Assembly (NCBI RefSeq): GCF_002007215.1
Contig: NZ_MUHX01000015.1
Span: forward strand, 1-61,580
Length of the DNA stretch: 61,580 nt
Origin: Pyramidobacter sp. C12-8
Lineage (GTDB): Bacteria; Synergistota; Synergistia; Synergistales; Dethiosulfovibrionaceae
Direction: 5' to 3'
The position numbers were made by a program, and so were the translations under genes. A model generated the notes under the pieces. That model was not told where the DNA came from, searched no databases, and saw only the letters and a program-made list of their open reading frames with translations. Shown here piece by piece: positions 49,320 to 58,119 of the stretch (positions within the stretch are counted from its first letter, which is position 1; each line of letters starts with the position of its first letter).

Positions 49320-51365
49320 ATGCAGGAGAATTTGCTCAACAGTGAAGCGATGGTCATCAAACTGGACGAGGTTCTGCCCGAATATCCCGAGTTCGCGGCG
49401 GGGATCCGCCGCGCCCCCGACCGCGGCTGGACGCTTTCGCAGTCCGAGACGGAGCTAGCGCTGCGCAACGCGCTGCGCTACGTGCCCGAGAAGTACCACG
49501 AGCAGCTGATCCCCGAGTTCATGGAAGAACTGCGCACGCGCGGCCGCATCTACGCCTACCGCTTCCGCCCCGCCGGCCGCATCTGGGGCCGCCCGATCGA
49601 CACCTACGAGGGCAAGTGCCTGGCCGGCAAAGCTTTTCAGGTGATGATGGACAACAATCTCGACTTCGAGACGGCGCTCTATCCCTACGAACTCGTCACC
49701 TACGGCGAGACGGGGCAGGTCTGCCAGAACTGGCTGCAGTACCGCCTGATCCAGAAGTATCTGCGCGAGCTGACCGACGACACCACGCTGGTGCTCGAGA
49801 GCGGCCATCCCGTGGGACTGTTCGCCTCGCATCCCGGAGCGCCGCGCGTGATCCTCACCAACGGGCTGCTCGTCGGCCTGTTCGACAACCAGAAGGACTG
49901 GCACCGCGCCATGCAGCTGGGCGTCAGCAACTACGGCCAGATGACCGCCGGCGGCTGGATGTACATCGGGCCGCAGGGCATCGTACACGGCACCTTCAAC
50001 ACCGTGCTCAACGCCGCGCGCCTCAAGTTCGGCGTCGGGCCGCGCGACAATCTGGCCGGCATCCTTTACGTGACGTCGGGACTGGGCGGCATGAGCGGCG
50101 CGCAGCCCAAGGCCATCGAGATCGCCGGCGGCGTCGGCATCGTCGCCGAAGTCGATTATTCCCGCATCGAGACCCGCCACCGCCAAGGCTGGGTCGGCGA
50201 GATCACCGACAGCGCCGAAAAGGCCTTCCGAATGGCTCAGGAAGCGCTGGACGCCAAAAAGCCTCTTTCGATCGCCTATTACGGCAACGTCGTCACGCTG
50301 CTCGAGTACGCCGAGAGCCGCCATATCGCAATCCAGCTGCTTTCGGACCAGACTTCGTGCCACGCCGCTTACGAGGGCGGGTACTGCCCGGCGGATCTGA
50401 CCTTCGAAGAGCGCACGAAAATGCTGCACGAGGATCCCGAAGAGTTCCGCAGGCACGTCGACGCCAGTCTGCGCCGTCATTTCGACGTGATCAAGAAGCT
50501 GGTCGACCGCGGCTCCTATTTCTTCGACTACGGCAACAGCTTCATGCGCGCCGTCTTCGACGCCGGCGTCACCGAGATCGCCAAGAACGGCAAAGACACC
50601 TACGAAGGCTTCATCTGGCCCAGCTACGTCGAAGACATCATGGGCCCCCATCTGTTCGACTACGGCTACGGTCCCTTCCGCTGGTGCTGCCTGAGCGGCA
50701 AACACGAAGACCTGCGCGCCACCGACGAGGCCGCCATGGCCTGCATCGACCCCGACCGCCGCAGCCAGGACTACGACAACTGGGTCTGGATCCGCGACGC
50801 CGAAAAGAACAACCTCGTCGTCGGCACGCAGTGCCGCATCCTCTATCAGGACGCCGAAGGACGCACCAACATCGCCCTCGCGTTCAACAAGCTCGTGCGC
50901 GAGGGCAAGATCGGCCCCGTCATGCTGGGGCGCGACCACCACGACGTTTCCGGCACCGACGGCCCCTTCCGCGAAACGGCCAACGTCAAAGACGGCAGCA
51001 ACATCTGCGCCGACATGGCCACCAACACCTTCGCCGGCAACGCCGCCCGCGGCATGACGCTCTGCACGCTGCACAACGGCGGCGGCGTGGGCATCGGCAA
51101 GTGCATCAACGGCGGCTTCGGCCTGCTGCTCGACGGACGCCCCGAGACCGACGCGATCATCAGGTCGGCGATGATGTGGGACGTGCTCGGCGGCGTCGCG
51201 CGCCGCGCCTGGGCCCGCTGCGAACACGCCGAAGAGGTCAGCCGCGAAGTGAACGCCAAGTATCCCGGCAAGTACCACATCACGCTGCCGTACCACGTCG
51301 ACGGCGACTCGGTGCGCCGCGCGGCCGAAGCGGCCTGCGCCCAAAGAGAACATCACGAAGCCTAG
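49320..51365 (+). CDS. hutU: Urocanate hydratase
   Basis: Second step of histidine degradation: NAD-dependent hydration of urocanate to imidazolonepropionate. At 681 residues it is of the longer anaerobe-type urocanase. Visible landmarks: QMTAGGWMYIGPQGIVHGTF near residue 203, SGLGGMSGAQPKAIEIAGGV near 250, HRQGWVGEITDSAEKA near 286, DQTSCHAAYEGGY near 342, RWCCLSGKHEDL near 455 and TLCTLHNGGGVGIGKCINGG near 580. The ATG at 49320 follows AAAGGAGAG. A frame that stays open upstream passes through the gap and the hutI end and is not used. Confidence 0.95.
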   Translation: MQENLLNSEAMVIKLDEVLPEYPEFAAGIRRAPDRGWTLSQSETELALRNALRYVPEKYHEQLIPEFMEELRTRGRIYAYRFRPAGRIWGRPIDTYEGKCLAGKAFQVMMDNNLDFETALYPYELVTYGETGQVCQNWLQYRLIQKYLRELTDDTTLVLESGHPVGLFASHPGAPRVILTNGLLVGLFDNQKDWHRAMQLGVSNYGQMTAGGWMYIGPQGIVHGTFNTVLNAARLKFGVGPRDNLAGILYVTSGLGGMSGAQPKAIEIAGGVGIVAEVDYSRIETRHRQGWVGEITDSAEKAFRMAQEALDAKKPLSIAYYGNVVTLLEYAESRHIAIQLLSDQTSCHAAYEGGYCPADLTFEERTKMLHEDPEEFRRHVDASLRRHFDVIKKLVDRGSYFFDYGNSFMRAVFDAGVTEIAKNGKDTYEGFIWPSYVEDIMGPHLFDYGYGPFRWCCLSGKHEDLRATDEAAMACIDPDRRSQDYDNWVWIRDAEKNNLVVGTQCRILYQDAEGRTNIALAFNKLVREGKIGPVMLGRDHHDVSGTDGPFRETANVKDGSNICADMATNTFAGNAARGMTLCTLHNGGGVGIGKCINGGFGLLLDGRPETDAIIRSAMMWDVLGGVARRAWARCEHAEEVSREVNAKYPGKYHITLPYHVDGDSVRRAAEAACAQREHHEA

Positions 51366-51402
51366 GCGCTTTTCGAAAAAAAACGGAACGTTAAACGAAA
51401 GA

Positions 51403-51425
51403 GCCGCCGCGAAGCCCGCGGCGGC
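51403..51425 (+). terminator. hutU-hutH intercistronic hairpin
   Basis: GCCGCCGCG pairs perfectly with CGCGGCGGC around a 5-nt loop, with no T-run; more likely an mRNA-stabilising or attenuating element than a full terminator. Confidence 0.55.
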
Positions 51426-51457
51426 CCGTCAAACCCAAACAATCAGGAGTGATCGCC

Positions 51458-52996
51458 ATGAACCGCGCCAATCCCGTCGTCCTTACCGGCCGTAACCTGA
51501 CCCTCGAACAACTGATCAACGTCTCGCGCTGCGGCGCTCCGGTGAAACTTTCCGCAGAGGCCGTCGGCCAGATCAACCGGGCGTCCGCCCTGATCGAGAA
51601 CTGGGTCGCCGGCAACCGTATCGTCTACGGCGTGACGACGGGATTCGGCGATCTCGCCACCGTAAAAGTCGACGCCGCGCGCACCCGCTTGCTTCAGGAG
51701 AACCTGATCCGCAGCCACGCCGTCGGCGTCGGCGAACCACTGCCCGTCGACGTGGTGCGCGCCATAATGCTGCTGCGCCTCAACGGCCTGCTCTGCGGCC
51801 ACTCCGGCATCACGCTGGAAACGCTGTCGCAGCTCGTCAACTTCCTCAATCTCGGCATCACGCCCATGGTGCCCGAGCAGGGTTCCGTCGGCGCGTCGGG
51901 CGATCTCTGCCCGCTGTCGCACATCGCCGCCGCCATGCTCGGCGAAGGCGACGTGTTCTATCAGAACCGGCGCATGACCGCGCTCGATGCCATGAAGCTG
52001 ACGGGACTCAACCCCGTGTCCCTGCATCCCAAAGAAGGGCTGGCGCTCAACAACGGCACCGCGGCGCTGACCGGACTCGGCGCGTTGGCGCTGTACGACG
52101 CGCTGAAACTCGAAAAGAACGCCGACATCGTCGGCGCCCTGTCGCTGGAAGCGCTGCACGGCGTACCCTACGCCTTCGACGCCCGCACCCACGCGCTGCG
52201 CCCCCACAGCGGCCAGATCGCCGTGGCGCAGAACATCCGCCGACTCATCGAAGGCAGCGAGATCATCGACAAGTACAAAGGCTCCCGCGTGCAGGACGCC
52301 TATTCGCTGCGCTGCATGCCCCAGGTGCACGGCGCCAGCCGCGACGCGCTGGATTACGTGAAGTCGAAGATCGAGATCGAGATGAACTCCGTCACCGACA
52401 ACCCGCTGATCTTCCCCGACGACGAGGCGGCGCTCAGCGGCGGCAACTTCCACGGCCAGCCCATCGCCCTCGCCATGGACTTTTTCGCTATCGCCGTTTC
52501 CGAATTCGGCAGCATCTCCGAGCGCCGCAGCGCCCGCATGGTCGACAAAAGCCTCTCCAACGGCCTGCCGCCCTTCCTGATCGACGACAGCGGCGTCAAC
52601 AGCGGCTTCATGATCACCCAGTACACCCAGGCCGCCGTGGCCTCGGAGAACAAGACGCTGACCCACCCCGCCTGCGTCGACTCCATCCCCACCTCCGCCA
52701 ATCAGGAAGACCACGTCTCCATGGGCTATTGGAGCTCGCTCAAGGCTGCGCGCGTGCTGCGCAACGTGGAAAAGATCCTCGGCATCGAAGCCATGGCCGC
52801 CTGCCAGGGCGTCGACTTCTCGCTGCCGCTCAGTCTCGGCCGCGGCACGAAAGCCGCCTACGAAGCCTTCCGCGCCCAGATCCCCTTCCTCGAAAAAGAC
52901 CACTTCATCCATCCGCTCATGACCCAAGCCATCGACTTCGTCCGCAGTGGCGCTCTGATCGAAGCCGTCGAGAACGCCATCGGCGAGTTGAACTGA
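51458..52996 (+). CDS. hutH: Histidine ammonia-lyase
   Basis: First step of histidine degradation: removes ammonia from L-histidine to give urocanate. The 512-residue protein has the self-forming MIO cofactor tripeptide Ala-Ser-Gly in QGSVGASGDLCPLSHIAA near residue 142, YGVTTGFGDLATV near 53, KEGLALNNGTAALTG near 193, QDAYSLRCMPQVHGASRDAL near 282, TDNPLIF near 313 and SANQEDHVSMG near 412. ATG 51458 is 8 nt behind AGGAG. Last gene of the hut set; a dispersed repeat and two long hairpins follow. Confidence 0.96.
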   Translation: MNRANPVVLTGRNLTLEQLINVSRCGAPVKLSAEAVGQINRASALIENWVAGNRIVYGVTTGFGDLATVKVDAARTRLLQENLIRSHAVGVGEPLPVDVVRAIMLLRLNGLLCGHSGITLETLSQLVNFLNLGITPMVPEQGSVGASGDLCPLSHIAAAMLGEGDVFYQNRRMTALDAMKLTGLNPVSLHPKEGLALNNGTAALTGLGALALYDALKLEKNADIVGALSLEALHGVPYAFDARTHALRPHSGQIAVAQNIRRLIEGSEIIDKYKGSRVQDAYSLRCMPQVHGASRDALDYVKSKIEIEMNSVTDNPLIFPDDEAALSGGNFHGQPIALAMDFFAIAVSEFGSISERRSARMVDKSLSNGLPPFLIDDSGVNSGFMITQYTQAAVASENKTLTHPACVDSIPTSANQEDHVSMGYWSSLKAARVLRNVEKILGIEAMAACQGVDFSLPLSLGRGTKAAYEAFRAQIPFLEKDHFIHPLMTQAIDFVRSGALIEAVENAIGELN

Positions 52997-53017
52997 TTGT
53001 CCGACAAGATCATCGCT

Positions 53018-53075
53018 CATACTATTTCTCAATTAAAAAGCCGAACGCAGGGGCGCTGCGAGGGAGTTCCAAGCG
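53018..53075 (+). repeat. Dispersed 3'-end repeat, copy B
   Basis: Second copy of the element at 17172-17225 (ATACTATTTCT, AATTAAAAAG, CGAACGC, GGGCGCTGCG), starting 22 nt after the hutH stop. Here its 3' half becomes the left arm of a hairpin. Confidence 0.7.
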
Positions 53076-53097
53076 ACTGAACTCCCCCGCAGCGCTC
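53052..53097 (+). terminator. Hairpin within repeat copy B
   Basis: GGCGCTGCG and GGGAGTTC pair with GAACTCCC and CGCAGCGCT, leaving one A-C mismatch and a 9-nt loop. No T-run follows, so it may act as an RNA end or processing structure after hutH. Confidence 0.55.
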
Positions 53098-53188
53098 AGA
53101 AAATTACGTTTACACTTTCTATCAAGAATCAATGTAACTCGCCGCTTCCCAAAATCCCAACGTCTGCGCATGAAGCGCGCTCCCCCGT

Positions 53189-53250
53189 CAGCAGGACGAA
53201 CAAGGCGCCGGAAGAAAAATCTTCCGGCGCCTTGTTCGTCCTGCTGTTTT
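53189..53250 (+). terminator. 27-bp perfect hairpin with T-run
   Basis: 53189-53215 is the exact reverse complement of 53220-53246, with loop AAAA and then TTTT. It lies between hutH and the convergent asparaginase-like gene and is far longer than a standard terminator stem. Confidence 0.8.
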
Positions 53251-53274
53251 CTCAAGAGCAAACGTCATTTTTCG

Positions 53275-54264
53275 TCACTGGTCCAACAGATATTTCTGCA
53301 GCTCTTCGCCCTTCAGATTTGCGCCAATGCCGACGGCCAACTTGAGGCGCGCCTGCAAGGGAGAAAGGAAGCCGCCGTCCATGACGCCGAACTCCTTCAG
53401 CTTCAGGAAGGCTCCCTCGAAGGAAGAATCCTCCATCACACAGCCCCGCAGGCAGCGCGACACGACCACCACGGGGACGCCGTCGCGCACAAGGGCCTTC
53501 AGGTAAGGGACCCAGGCGGGATAGACATGGCCGCCGCCGAAGCCGGCGATGACAAGGCCGTCGAGGGGATTGCCCTCGTCGCCGGTGAGCAGCTGCAGAA
53601 AACGTTCCCCGGCGCCCAGCGAAGCGTAGAGCAGCTCCACATTGCGGGCCGGCGTAAACGGCGCGTCAAAAATTTTGCTGCGCTTGGGAGCCTGCCAGAG
53701 ATGGACCTTGCCGGCGACAATGGCGCCGATGGCGCCGCGGAAATTGCCCGAGAAACCGAGACGGCCGTAGTCGGCATACTCAACGATATCGGAAGCCGCA
53801 AAAAGCTGTCCGCCGGCGCAGACCAGCACGCCCTGCCCCCACGCTTCGCGCGACAGGGCGGTGAGCAGCGCCTCGTTCAGCACGGTCAGCGCGTCGCTGC
53901 CGGGAACACCCGCCGGCGCATGAGTCGCGGCAAATATCAGCGGCTGCGGATACACCCAGAGCAGATCGGCCAGATAGGCCATCTCCTCCACGGCGTCGGA
54001 GCCGCAGAAGACGACGACGGCATGAGCGCCCGCTTCGACCTGCTGGCTCAACAGTTCGACGAGGTCGGCCGTCATGCGCACCGAATAATGACTGCTGGGC
54101 TGATGGCTCCAGTCCACCAGGCGCACCGCTCCCGCCAGCTCGGGCGAAATCCACGACTGGATCGTCTCCGCCGAAACCGGCTGCTGCGAGGTGACGATGC
54201 CGTCGGCCAGTCCCATGGAGATTTCGCCGCCGGCGATGACAAGTGAAATATTCTGATCTGCCAT
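53275..54264 (-). CDS. Asparaginase-family protein with altered catalytic motifs
   Basis: Fold-level match to type I/II asparaginases (329 residues): N-terminal ISLVIAGGEISMGLADG, VDWSHQPSSHYS, VVVFCGSDAVEEMAYL near residue 88, VLVCAGGQLFAASDI near 145, PKRSKIFDAPF near 190, GLVIAGFGGGHVYPAWVP near 235 and the C-terminal SPLQARLKLAVGIGAN. In active enzymes the first motif is T-G-G-T-I and the second is H-G-T-D-T; here they read A-G-G-E-I and C-G-S-D-A, so the nucleophilic Thr is Glu. It may act on a different substrate or be a pseudoenzyme. ATG 54264 overlaps the end of the LUD gene. Confidence 0.82.
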   Translation of the reverse strand: MADQNISLVIAGGEISMGLADGIVTSQQPVSAETIQSWISPELAGAVRLVDWSHQPSSHYSVRMTADLVELLSQQVEAGAHAVVVFCGSDAVEEMAYLADLLWVYPQPLIFAATHAPAGVPGSDALTVLNEALLTALSREAWGQGVLVCAGGQLFAASDIVEYADYGRLGFSGNFRGAIGAIVAGKVHLWQAPKRSKIFDAPFTPARNVELLYASLGAGERFLQLLTGDEGNPLDGLVIAGFGGGHVYPAWVPYLKALVRDGVPVVVVSRCLRGCVMEDSSFEGAFLKLKEFGVMDGGFLSPLQARLKLAVGIGANLKGEELQKYLLDQ

Positions 54265-54266
54265 TC

Positions 54267-54941
54267 TCAATACCCCAATTCTTCGCCTACGAGAACCACG
54301 TAGGATTTCCTGCCGTCTGGCATGGTCGGCGCCTGCTCCATGATCAGCACGGCGCGGCAGAGGCTGTCGGGACCGAGACAGCCTTTCTCGTCATGACAGC
54401 CCATGACGGCGCAGGGCGTCTTGCTCTTGAGCCGCAGCGCGTTGGGCGGCGCAGCGCGGTCGCGCACACGCGCAAGGGCGCTTGCCACGTCGGGACAGAC
54501 CTTGTTCATGCCGACGACGTAGATCCGGTCGCCGCGGCTCCAGCACATGGCCGCCACGCGATTGCCGGAACCGTCGATATTGACGAGCACGCCGTCTTTG
54601 GTGATCGCGTTGGAACTGGCGAGAAAGACGTCGCACTGCGCTTCTTCAAAACGCGCTTCCAGCTTCTCCGCCGCCGTCGCCTTCGGATCCCAGTGCTGCA
54701 CCACCTTGTGCCCGCGCCCCCGCAGCGCTTCGACGGCGCCGATCTCGCGAATCGTCACGGAGCCGGGGATCCCCACGCTGGCGCCGGCGGGGATCAGGTC
54801 CAGAACCTTTTCCAGAGCTTCCGACGCGGTCGCGGCGTAAAAGGGAACGTGCCCCCGTCGGACCAGATGCTTCTCCATGCTCACCGCAAGATGGCGGTAG
54901 TTGTCTCGCACAGCCTCATTCATCGTCGTTTCAGTCTTCAT
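54267..54941 (-). CDS. LUD-domain protein (LutC/YkgG-like)
   Basis: 224-residue protein of the LUD family, which includes LutC and LutB of lactate utilisation. Visible are RGHVPFYAATASEALEKVLD, GASVGIPGSVTIREIGAVEA near residue 53, DVFLASSNAITKDGVLVNID near 103 and VVGMNKVCPDVASALARVRD near 145, a pattern typical of stand-alone LUD proteins. Four Cys residues near the end (AVMGCHDEKGCLGPDSLCRA) may bind metal. ATG 54941 is behind GGAGGAG. No lutA or lutB is adjacent; instead it is coupled to the asparaginase-like gene. Confidence 0.87.
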   Translation of the reverse strand: MKTETTMNEAVRDNYRHLAVSMEKHLVRRGHVPFYAATASEALEKVLDLIPAGASVGIPGSVTIREIGAVEALRGRGHKVVQHWDPKATAAEKLEARFEEAQCDVFLASSNAITKDGVLVNIDGSGNRVAAMCWSRGDRIYVVGMNKVCPDVASALARVRDRAAPPNALRLKSKTPCAVMGCHDEKGCLGPDSLCRAVLIMEQAPTMPDGRKSYVVLVGEELGY

Positions 54942-55234
54942 TTTCTCCTCCAGTTCGGGCTCGGCGAAGCGTTCGCTCTGCCTCAGCCCATGGCGCAAAC
55001 GCGTTCGTTTTTCCACATTCAAACGCGAAACAAAAAAAGATTAAAAACAGAGCCGAGCTTATTTTATCATACCTATCCCCGCAGAAAAAGAGAATTCTTG
55101 CCCGCCGAAATGCAAAAATCAAATCCCGCCTCCCGGCAACCGGCACAATCATCTCAGAGGAAGCCGCACGATGAAGAAAACGGGGACAGCGAACACAACC
55201 TTTCTCGGATCCCTCACGGGTCAAGCAAAACATC
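54942..55234. other. Intergenic region upstream of the LUD gene
   Basis: About 290 nt (350 to the ylxM start) with no supported gene or RNA. On the minus strand TATGATAAAAT near 55060-55070 could be the -10 region for the LUD/asparaginase genes, without a clear -35. Confidence 0.35.
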
Positions 55235-55263
55235 TTGACACCCTCGTTACGATCGCTTATAAT
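55235..55263 (+). promoter_or_regulatory. Consensus promoter of the ylxM-ffh-rpsP operon
   Basis: Perfect TTGACA (55235-55240), 17-nt spacer, perfect TATAAT (55258-55263), 29 nt before the ylxM start. Confidence 0.95.
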
Positions 55264-55292
55264 GCTCGCGTCGCGAAGGGAGTGGGGACAGA

Positions 55293-55640
55293 GTGAGCGA
55301 AAACGAAGTGCTGGAACGGCGCATTCAGCTTTCGCGGCTGTACGATCTCTACGGGCCGCTCCTCACGGAACGGCAGCGCCGCGTCTACGAAATGCACGAG
55401 CTCGACGATCTCTCGCTCTCGGAGATCGCCGACGATCTGGGGATCAGCCGTCAGGGCGTTTCCGACCAGCTGCAGCGGGCACGCGACCGCCTCGACGAGA
55501 TCGAAACGCTGCTCGGCCACGCCGAGAGCTTTCGCCGTATCGAGGAGGAAGCCCGCGCCATCTGCGGCGGCGAAAATCCCCAACAGCACGCCGCGGCCAT
55601 TGTCGAGGCGTGCGCCGGAAGGACGATGAATCATGTTTGA
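55293..55640 (+). CDS. ylxM: YlxM/p13-like DNA-binding protein
   Basis: Small sigma-70-region-4-like helix-turn-helix protein of 115 residues (LLTERQRRVYEMHELDDLSL, SEIADDLGISRQGVSDQLQR, near residues 23-62), usually encoded next to ffh and thought to influence the signal recognition particle pathway. It starts at GTG 55293 behind AAGGGAG. Its stop overlaps the ffh start by 8 nt. The C-terminus ([17 protein letters not shown]) is short, as in the family. Confidence 0.92.
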   Translation: MSENEVLERRIQLSRLYDLYGPLLTERQRRVYEMHELDDLSLSEIADDLGISRQGVSDQLQRARDRLDEIETLLGHAESFRRIEEEARAICGGENPQQHAAAIVEACAGRTMNHV

Positions 55641-56982
55641 CTCGCTCAAAGAACGGCTGGAAAGCATTTTCAGCGGACTGCGCGGCCGCGGCAAGCTGAC
55701 CGAAGAAGACGTTCAGCAGGCTCTGCGCGAAGTTCGCCGCGCCCTTCTCGAAGCCGACGTCAACTACAAAGTCGTCAAGGACCTGGTCGAAAAGATCCGC
55801 GTCCGCGCCGTCGGCGCCGAGGTGCTCGAGTCGATCATGCCCGCCCAGCAGGTCGCCGCCGTCGTCTACGAAGAGATCGCCCGCATCATGGGCGAAGGCA
55901 GCCGCGGCATCGACATCGCCTCCCAGCCTCCGACGCTGGTGATGATGGTCGGACTTCAGGGCGGCGGCAAAACGACGAGCAGCGCCAAGCTCGCCAAAAA
56001 GCTGAGCAAGAGCCACAAGCCCATGCTCGTCGCCTGCGACCTGCGCCGCCCCGCCGCGGTGGATCAGCTGCGCGTGCTGGCCGGCCAGGCCGGCGTCGCC
56101 TTCTTCGGCCCCGAAGCCGGCGAGACCGACGTCGTGGCGCTCTCCCAACGGGCTCTCGCCTACGCCGCCTCGCACCTGATCGACGTCCTCGTCTTCGACA
56201 CGGCCGGACGTCTCGCCGTCGACGAGGAGATGATGGCCGAGCTCGACCGCATGAAAGCGGCGCTCGATCCGCACGAAATCCTTCTGGTCGTCGACGCCAT
56301 GTCGGGACAGGAAGCCCTGAACGTGGCCGAAGCCTTCAACAAACGCCTCGGCGTCACCGGCGTCGTGCTCAGCAAGCTCGACGGCGACGCCCGCGGCGGA
56401 GCGGCTCTGGCCGTGCTGGCCGCTACCGGCGTGCCGGTCAAATTCGCCGGCGTCGGCGAAGGACTCGACGCCATCGAGCAGTTCGATCCCCGCCGCATGG
56501 CCGAACGCATCATGGGCATGGGCGACATGGCCGGCCTGGTGGAAAAGATCAAGGAGGCCGCGACCGAAACCGACATCCGGCAGATGGCGCAGAGCTTCAA
56601 AAAGCAGCGCTTCACGATGGACGACCTGCTCGCGCAGTTCGCTCAGGTCGAGAAGATGGGCCCGCTCGACAAGGTGATGGAGATGCTGCCCGGCGCGATC
56701 ACCAGCAAAATGAAGGATCTGCCGTCGGAAGCGTTGGACGACAAGCGCCTGCTGCGCATGAAAGCCATCATCCAGTCCATGACGAAGGCCGAGCGCCGCG
56801 ATCCCTCGATCATCAAGGGCAGCCGCCGGCGCCGCATCGCCGAAGGCTCGGGCACCACGGTGCAGATGGTCAACCAGCTGCTGAAGCAGTTCGAGCAGAT
56901 GAGCGAGTTGTGGAAGCGCTTCGGCAAGATGGGCAAAAAAAGAGGCCTCATGGGAGGTCTGGGCGGCATGTTCCGCCGCTGA
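55633..56982 (+). CDS. ffh: Signal recognition particle protein Ffh
   Basis: SRP54 GTPase that binds signal sequences and 4.5S RNA for co-translational targeting. 449 residues: N domain (1-~90), G domain with [18 protein letters not shown] near residue 107, [20 protein letters not shown] near 137, [13 protein letters not shown] near 190, [18 protein letters not shown] near 238, and the Met-rich M domain (~300-449) ending in [19 protein letters not shown] and [15 protein letters not shown]. It overlaps ylxM, and a short attenuator-like hairpin follows. Confidence 0.97.
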   Translation: MFDSLKERLESIFSGLRGRGKLTEEDVQQALREVRRALLEADVNYKVVKDLVEKIRVRAVGAEVLESIMPAQQVAAVVYEEIARIMGEGSRGIDIASQPPTLVMMVGLQGGGKTTSSAKLAKKLSKSHKPMLVACDLRRPAAVDQLRVLAGQAGVAFFGPEAGETDVVALSQRALAYAASHLIDVLVFDTAGRLAVDEEMMAELDRMKAALDPHEILLVVDAMSGQEALNVAEAFNKRLGVTGVVLSKLDGDARGGAALAVLAATGVPVKFAGVGEGLDAIEQFDPRRMAERIMGMGDMAGLVEKIKEAATETDIRQMAQSFKKQRFTMDDLLAQFAQVEKMGPLDKVMEMLPGAITSKMKDLPSEALDDKRLLRMKAIIQSMTKAERRDPSIIKGSRRRRIAEGSGTTVQMVNQLLKQFEQMSELWKRFGKMGKKRGLMGGLGGMFRR

Positions 56983-56992
56983 AAAACCGCAG

Positions 56993-57015
56993 AAAATCCC
57001 CAAACGGGATTTTTT
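56993..57015 (+). terminator. Attenuator-type hairpin between ffh and rpsP
   Basis: AAAATCCC (56993-57000), loop CAAAC, GGGATTTT followed by further Ts to 57015: a weak AT-rich intrinsic terminator that may partly separate ffh from the ribosomal genes. Confidence 0.65.
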
Positions 57016-57050
57016 ATAAACGACAAATTGTCTCAGGAGGTGTTGCAGAA

Positions 57051-57317
57051 ATGGCAGTAAGAATTCGTCTTTCACGTCACGGCCGCAAAAAGGTCCCCTT
57101 CTATCGTCTCGTGGTGGCCGACTCCCACAGCCCCCGCGACGGCCGCTTCATCGAGGAGCTCGGCACGTACGATCCCATGAAGGATCCCGCCGAGATCAAG
57201 ATCAACGAGGAGTCCGCCGTGAAGTGGCTCCGCAACGGCGCTCTTCCGTCCGACACGGCCCGCGCTCTTCTCAAGAAGGCCGGCGTCTGGGCCAAGTTCT
57301 CCGAGAAAGCCGAGTGA
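57051..57317 (+). CDS. rpsP: 30S ribosomal protein S16
   Basis: 88-residue S16 with the standard start [20 protein letters not shown] and [23 protein letters not shown], and [20 protein letters not shown]. The ATG at 57051 is behind CAGGAGGTG. It is 6 nt before khpA. Confidence 0.97.
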   Translation: MAVRIRLSRHGRKKVPFYRLVVADSHSPRDGRFIEELGTYDPMKDPAEIKINEESAVKWLRNGALPSDTARALLKKAGVWAKFSEKAE

Positions 57318-57322
57318 CGCCC

Positions 57323-57589
57323 ATGGATTATCAGAACCTCGTCAAGACTATCGCCGTCTCGCTCGTGACCAAGCCCGAAGCGGTTGAAGTCAGCGCCGAA
57401 AAGGACGCCGAAGGCGTCCTCCGCGTGCTGATCCACGTCGCCGAAGAAGACACCGGCCGCGTCATCGGCCGCCGCGGCGCCACCATCAACGCCATTCGTC
57501 AGATCGTCCGCGTCTCCTCCGTCAAGGGCGGAGACAGCGTCGAAGTCGACGTCGCCGAGACCGGCGACAGGAACGCCGACGCCGAATAA
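57323..57589 (+). CDS. khpA: KH-domain RNA-binding protein KhpA
   Basis: 88-residue protein consisting of one KH domain; the GxxG loop is in GRVIGRRGATINAIRQIVR near residue 50. KhpA proteins bind RNA (often with KhpB) and affect cell-envelope and ribosome functions; the rpsP-khpA-rimM-trmD order is standard. ATG 57323 (MDYQNLVKTIA) is chosen; upstream codons lie in rpsP. Confidence 0.94.
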   Translation: MDYQNLVKTIAVSLVTKPEAVEVSAEKDAEGVLRVLIHVAEEDTGRVIGRRGATINAIRQIVRVSSVKGGDSVEVDVAETGDRNADAE

Positions 57590-57591
57590 CG

Positions 57592-58119
57592 ATGCCTGAC
57601 ACCGTCAGAGTCGTCATCGGACAGGTCCAGGGTACTCACGGCCTTCGCGGCGAGCTCAAGATCCGGCCGCTCACCGATTTTCCCGAGCGTTTTTTCGATA
57701 TGGAGAGCCTCAGCTTCTACCGTGACGGAAAATGCGCGGGGAGCTATCGCGTGGAAGGCATGCGCGACGCGCTGACGCGCGGTTATTTTCTGGCCGCGCT
57801 GGAAGGCGTCGACACCATCGAGCGGGCCGAACTTCTGCGCGGCTGCTCCGTGGAGATCGCCTCGGACGAGCGCATGCCGCTAGCGCCTGGCGAGTTCTGG
57901 ATCAGCGACCTGATCGGCCTTGACGCGTGCGACGACCAGGGGCGCAAGCTCGGCGTCGTCAAAGACATCGTCGACAGCGGAGCCTCTCAGCTCGTCGTCG
58001 TTAGAGATCCCGACGGCAAGGATCACCTGATCCCCGCCGCGCCGGAATTCCTCCGCGACGCCGACCTGAAAGCGCGCCGCGTCACGCTCCGTTTGATCGA
58101 AGGACTGTGGGAACTGTGA
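57592..58119 (+). CDS. rimM: Ribosome maturation factor RimM
   Basis: 175-residue 16S/S19 assembly factor. N-terminal domain IGQVQGTHGLRGELKIRPLT and the C-terminal PRC-barrel domain (WISDLIGLDACDDQGRKLG, VVKDIVDSGASQLVVVRD, DHLIPAAPEFL). It starts 2 nt after khpA and its stop overlaps the trmD GTG start. Confidence 0.95.
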   Translation: MPDTVRVVIGQVQGTHGLRGELKIRPLTDFPERFFDMESLSFYRDGKCAGSYRVEGMRDALTRGYFLAALEGVDTIERAELLRGCSVEIASDERMPLAPGEFWISDLIGLDACDDQGRKLGVVKDIVDSGASQLVVVRDPDGKDHLIPAAPEFLRDADLKARRVTLRLIEGLWEL

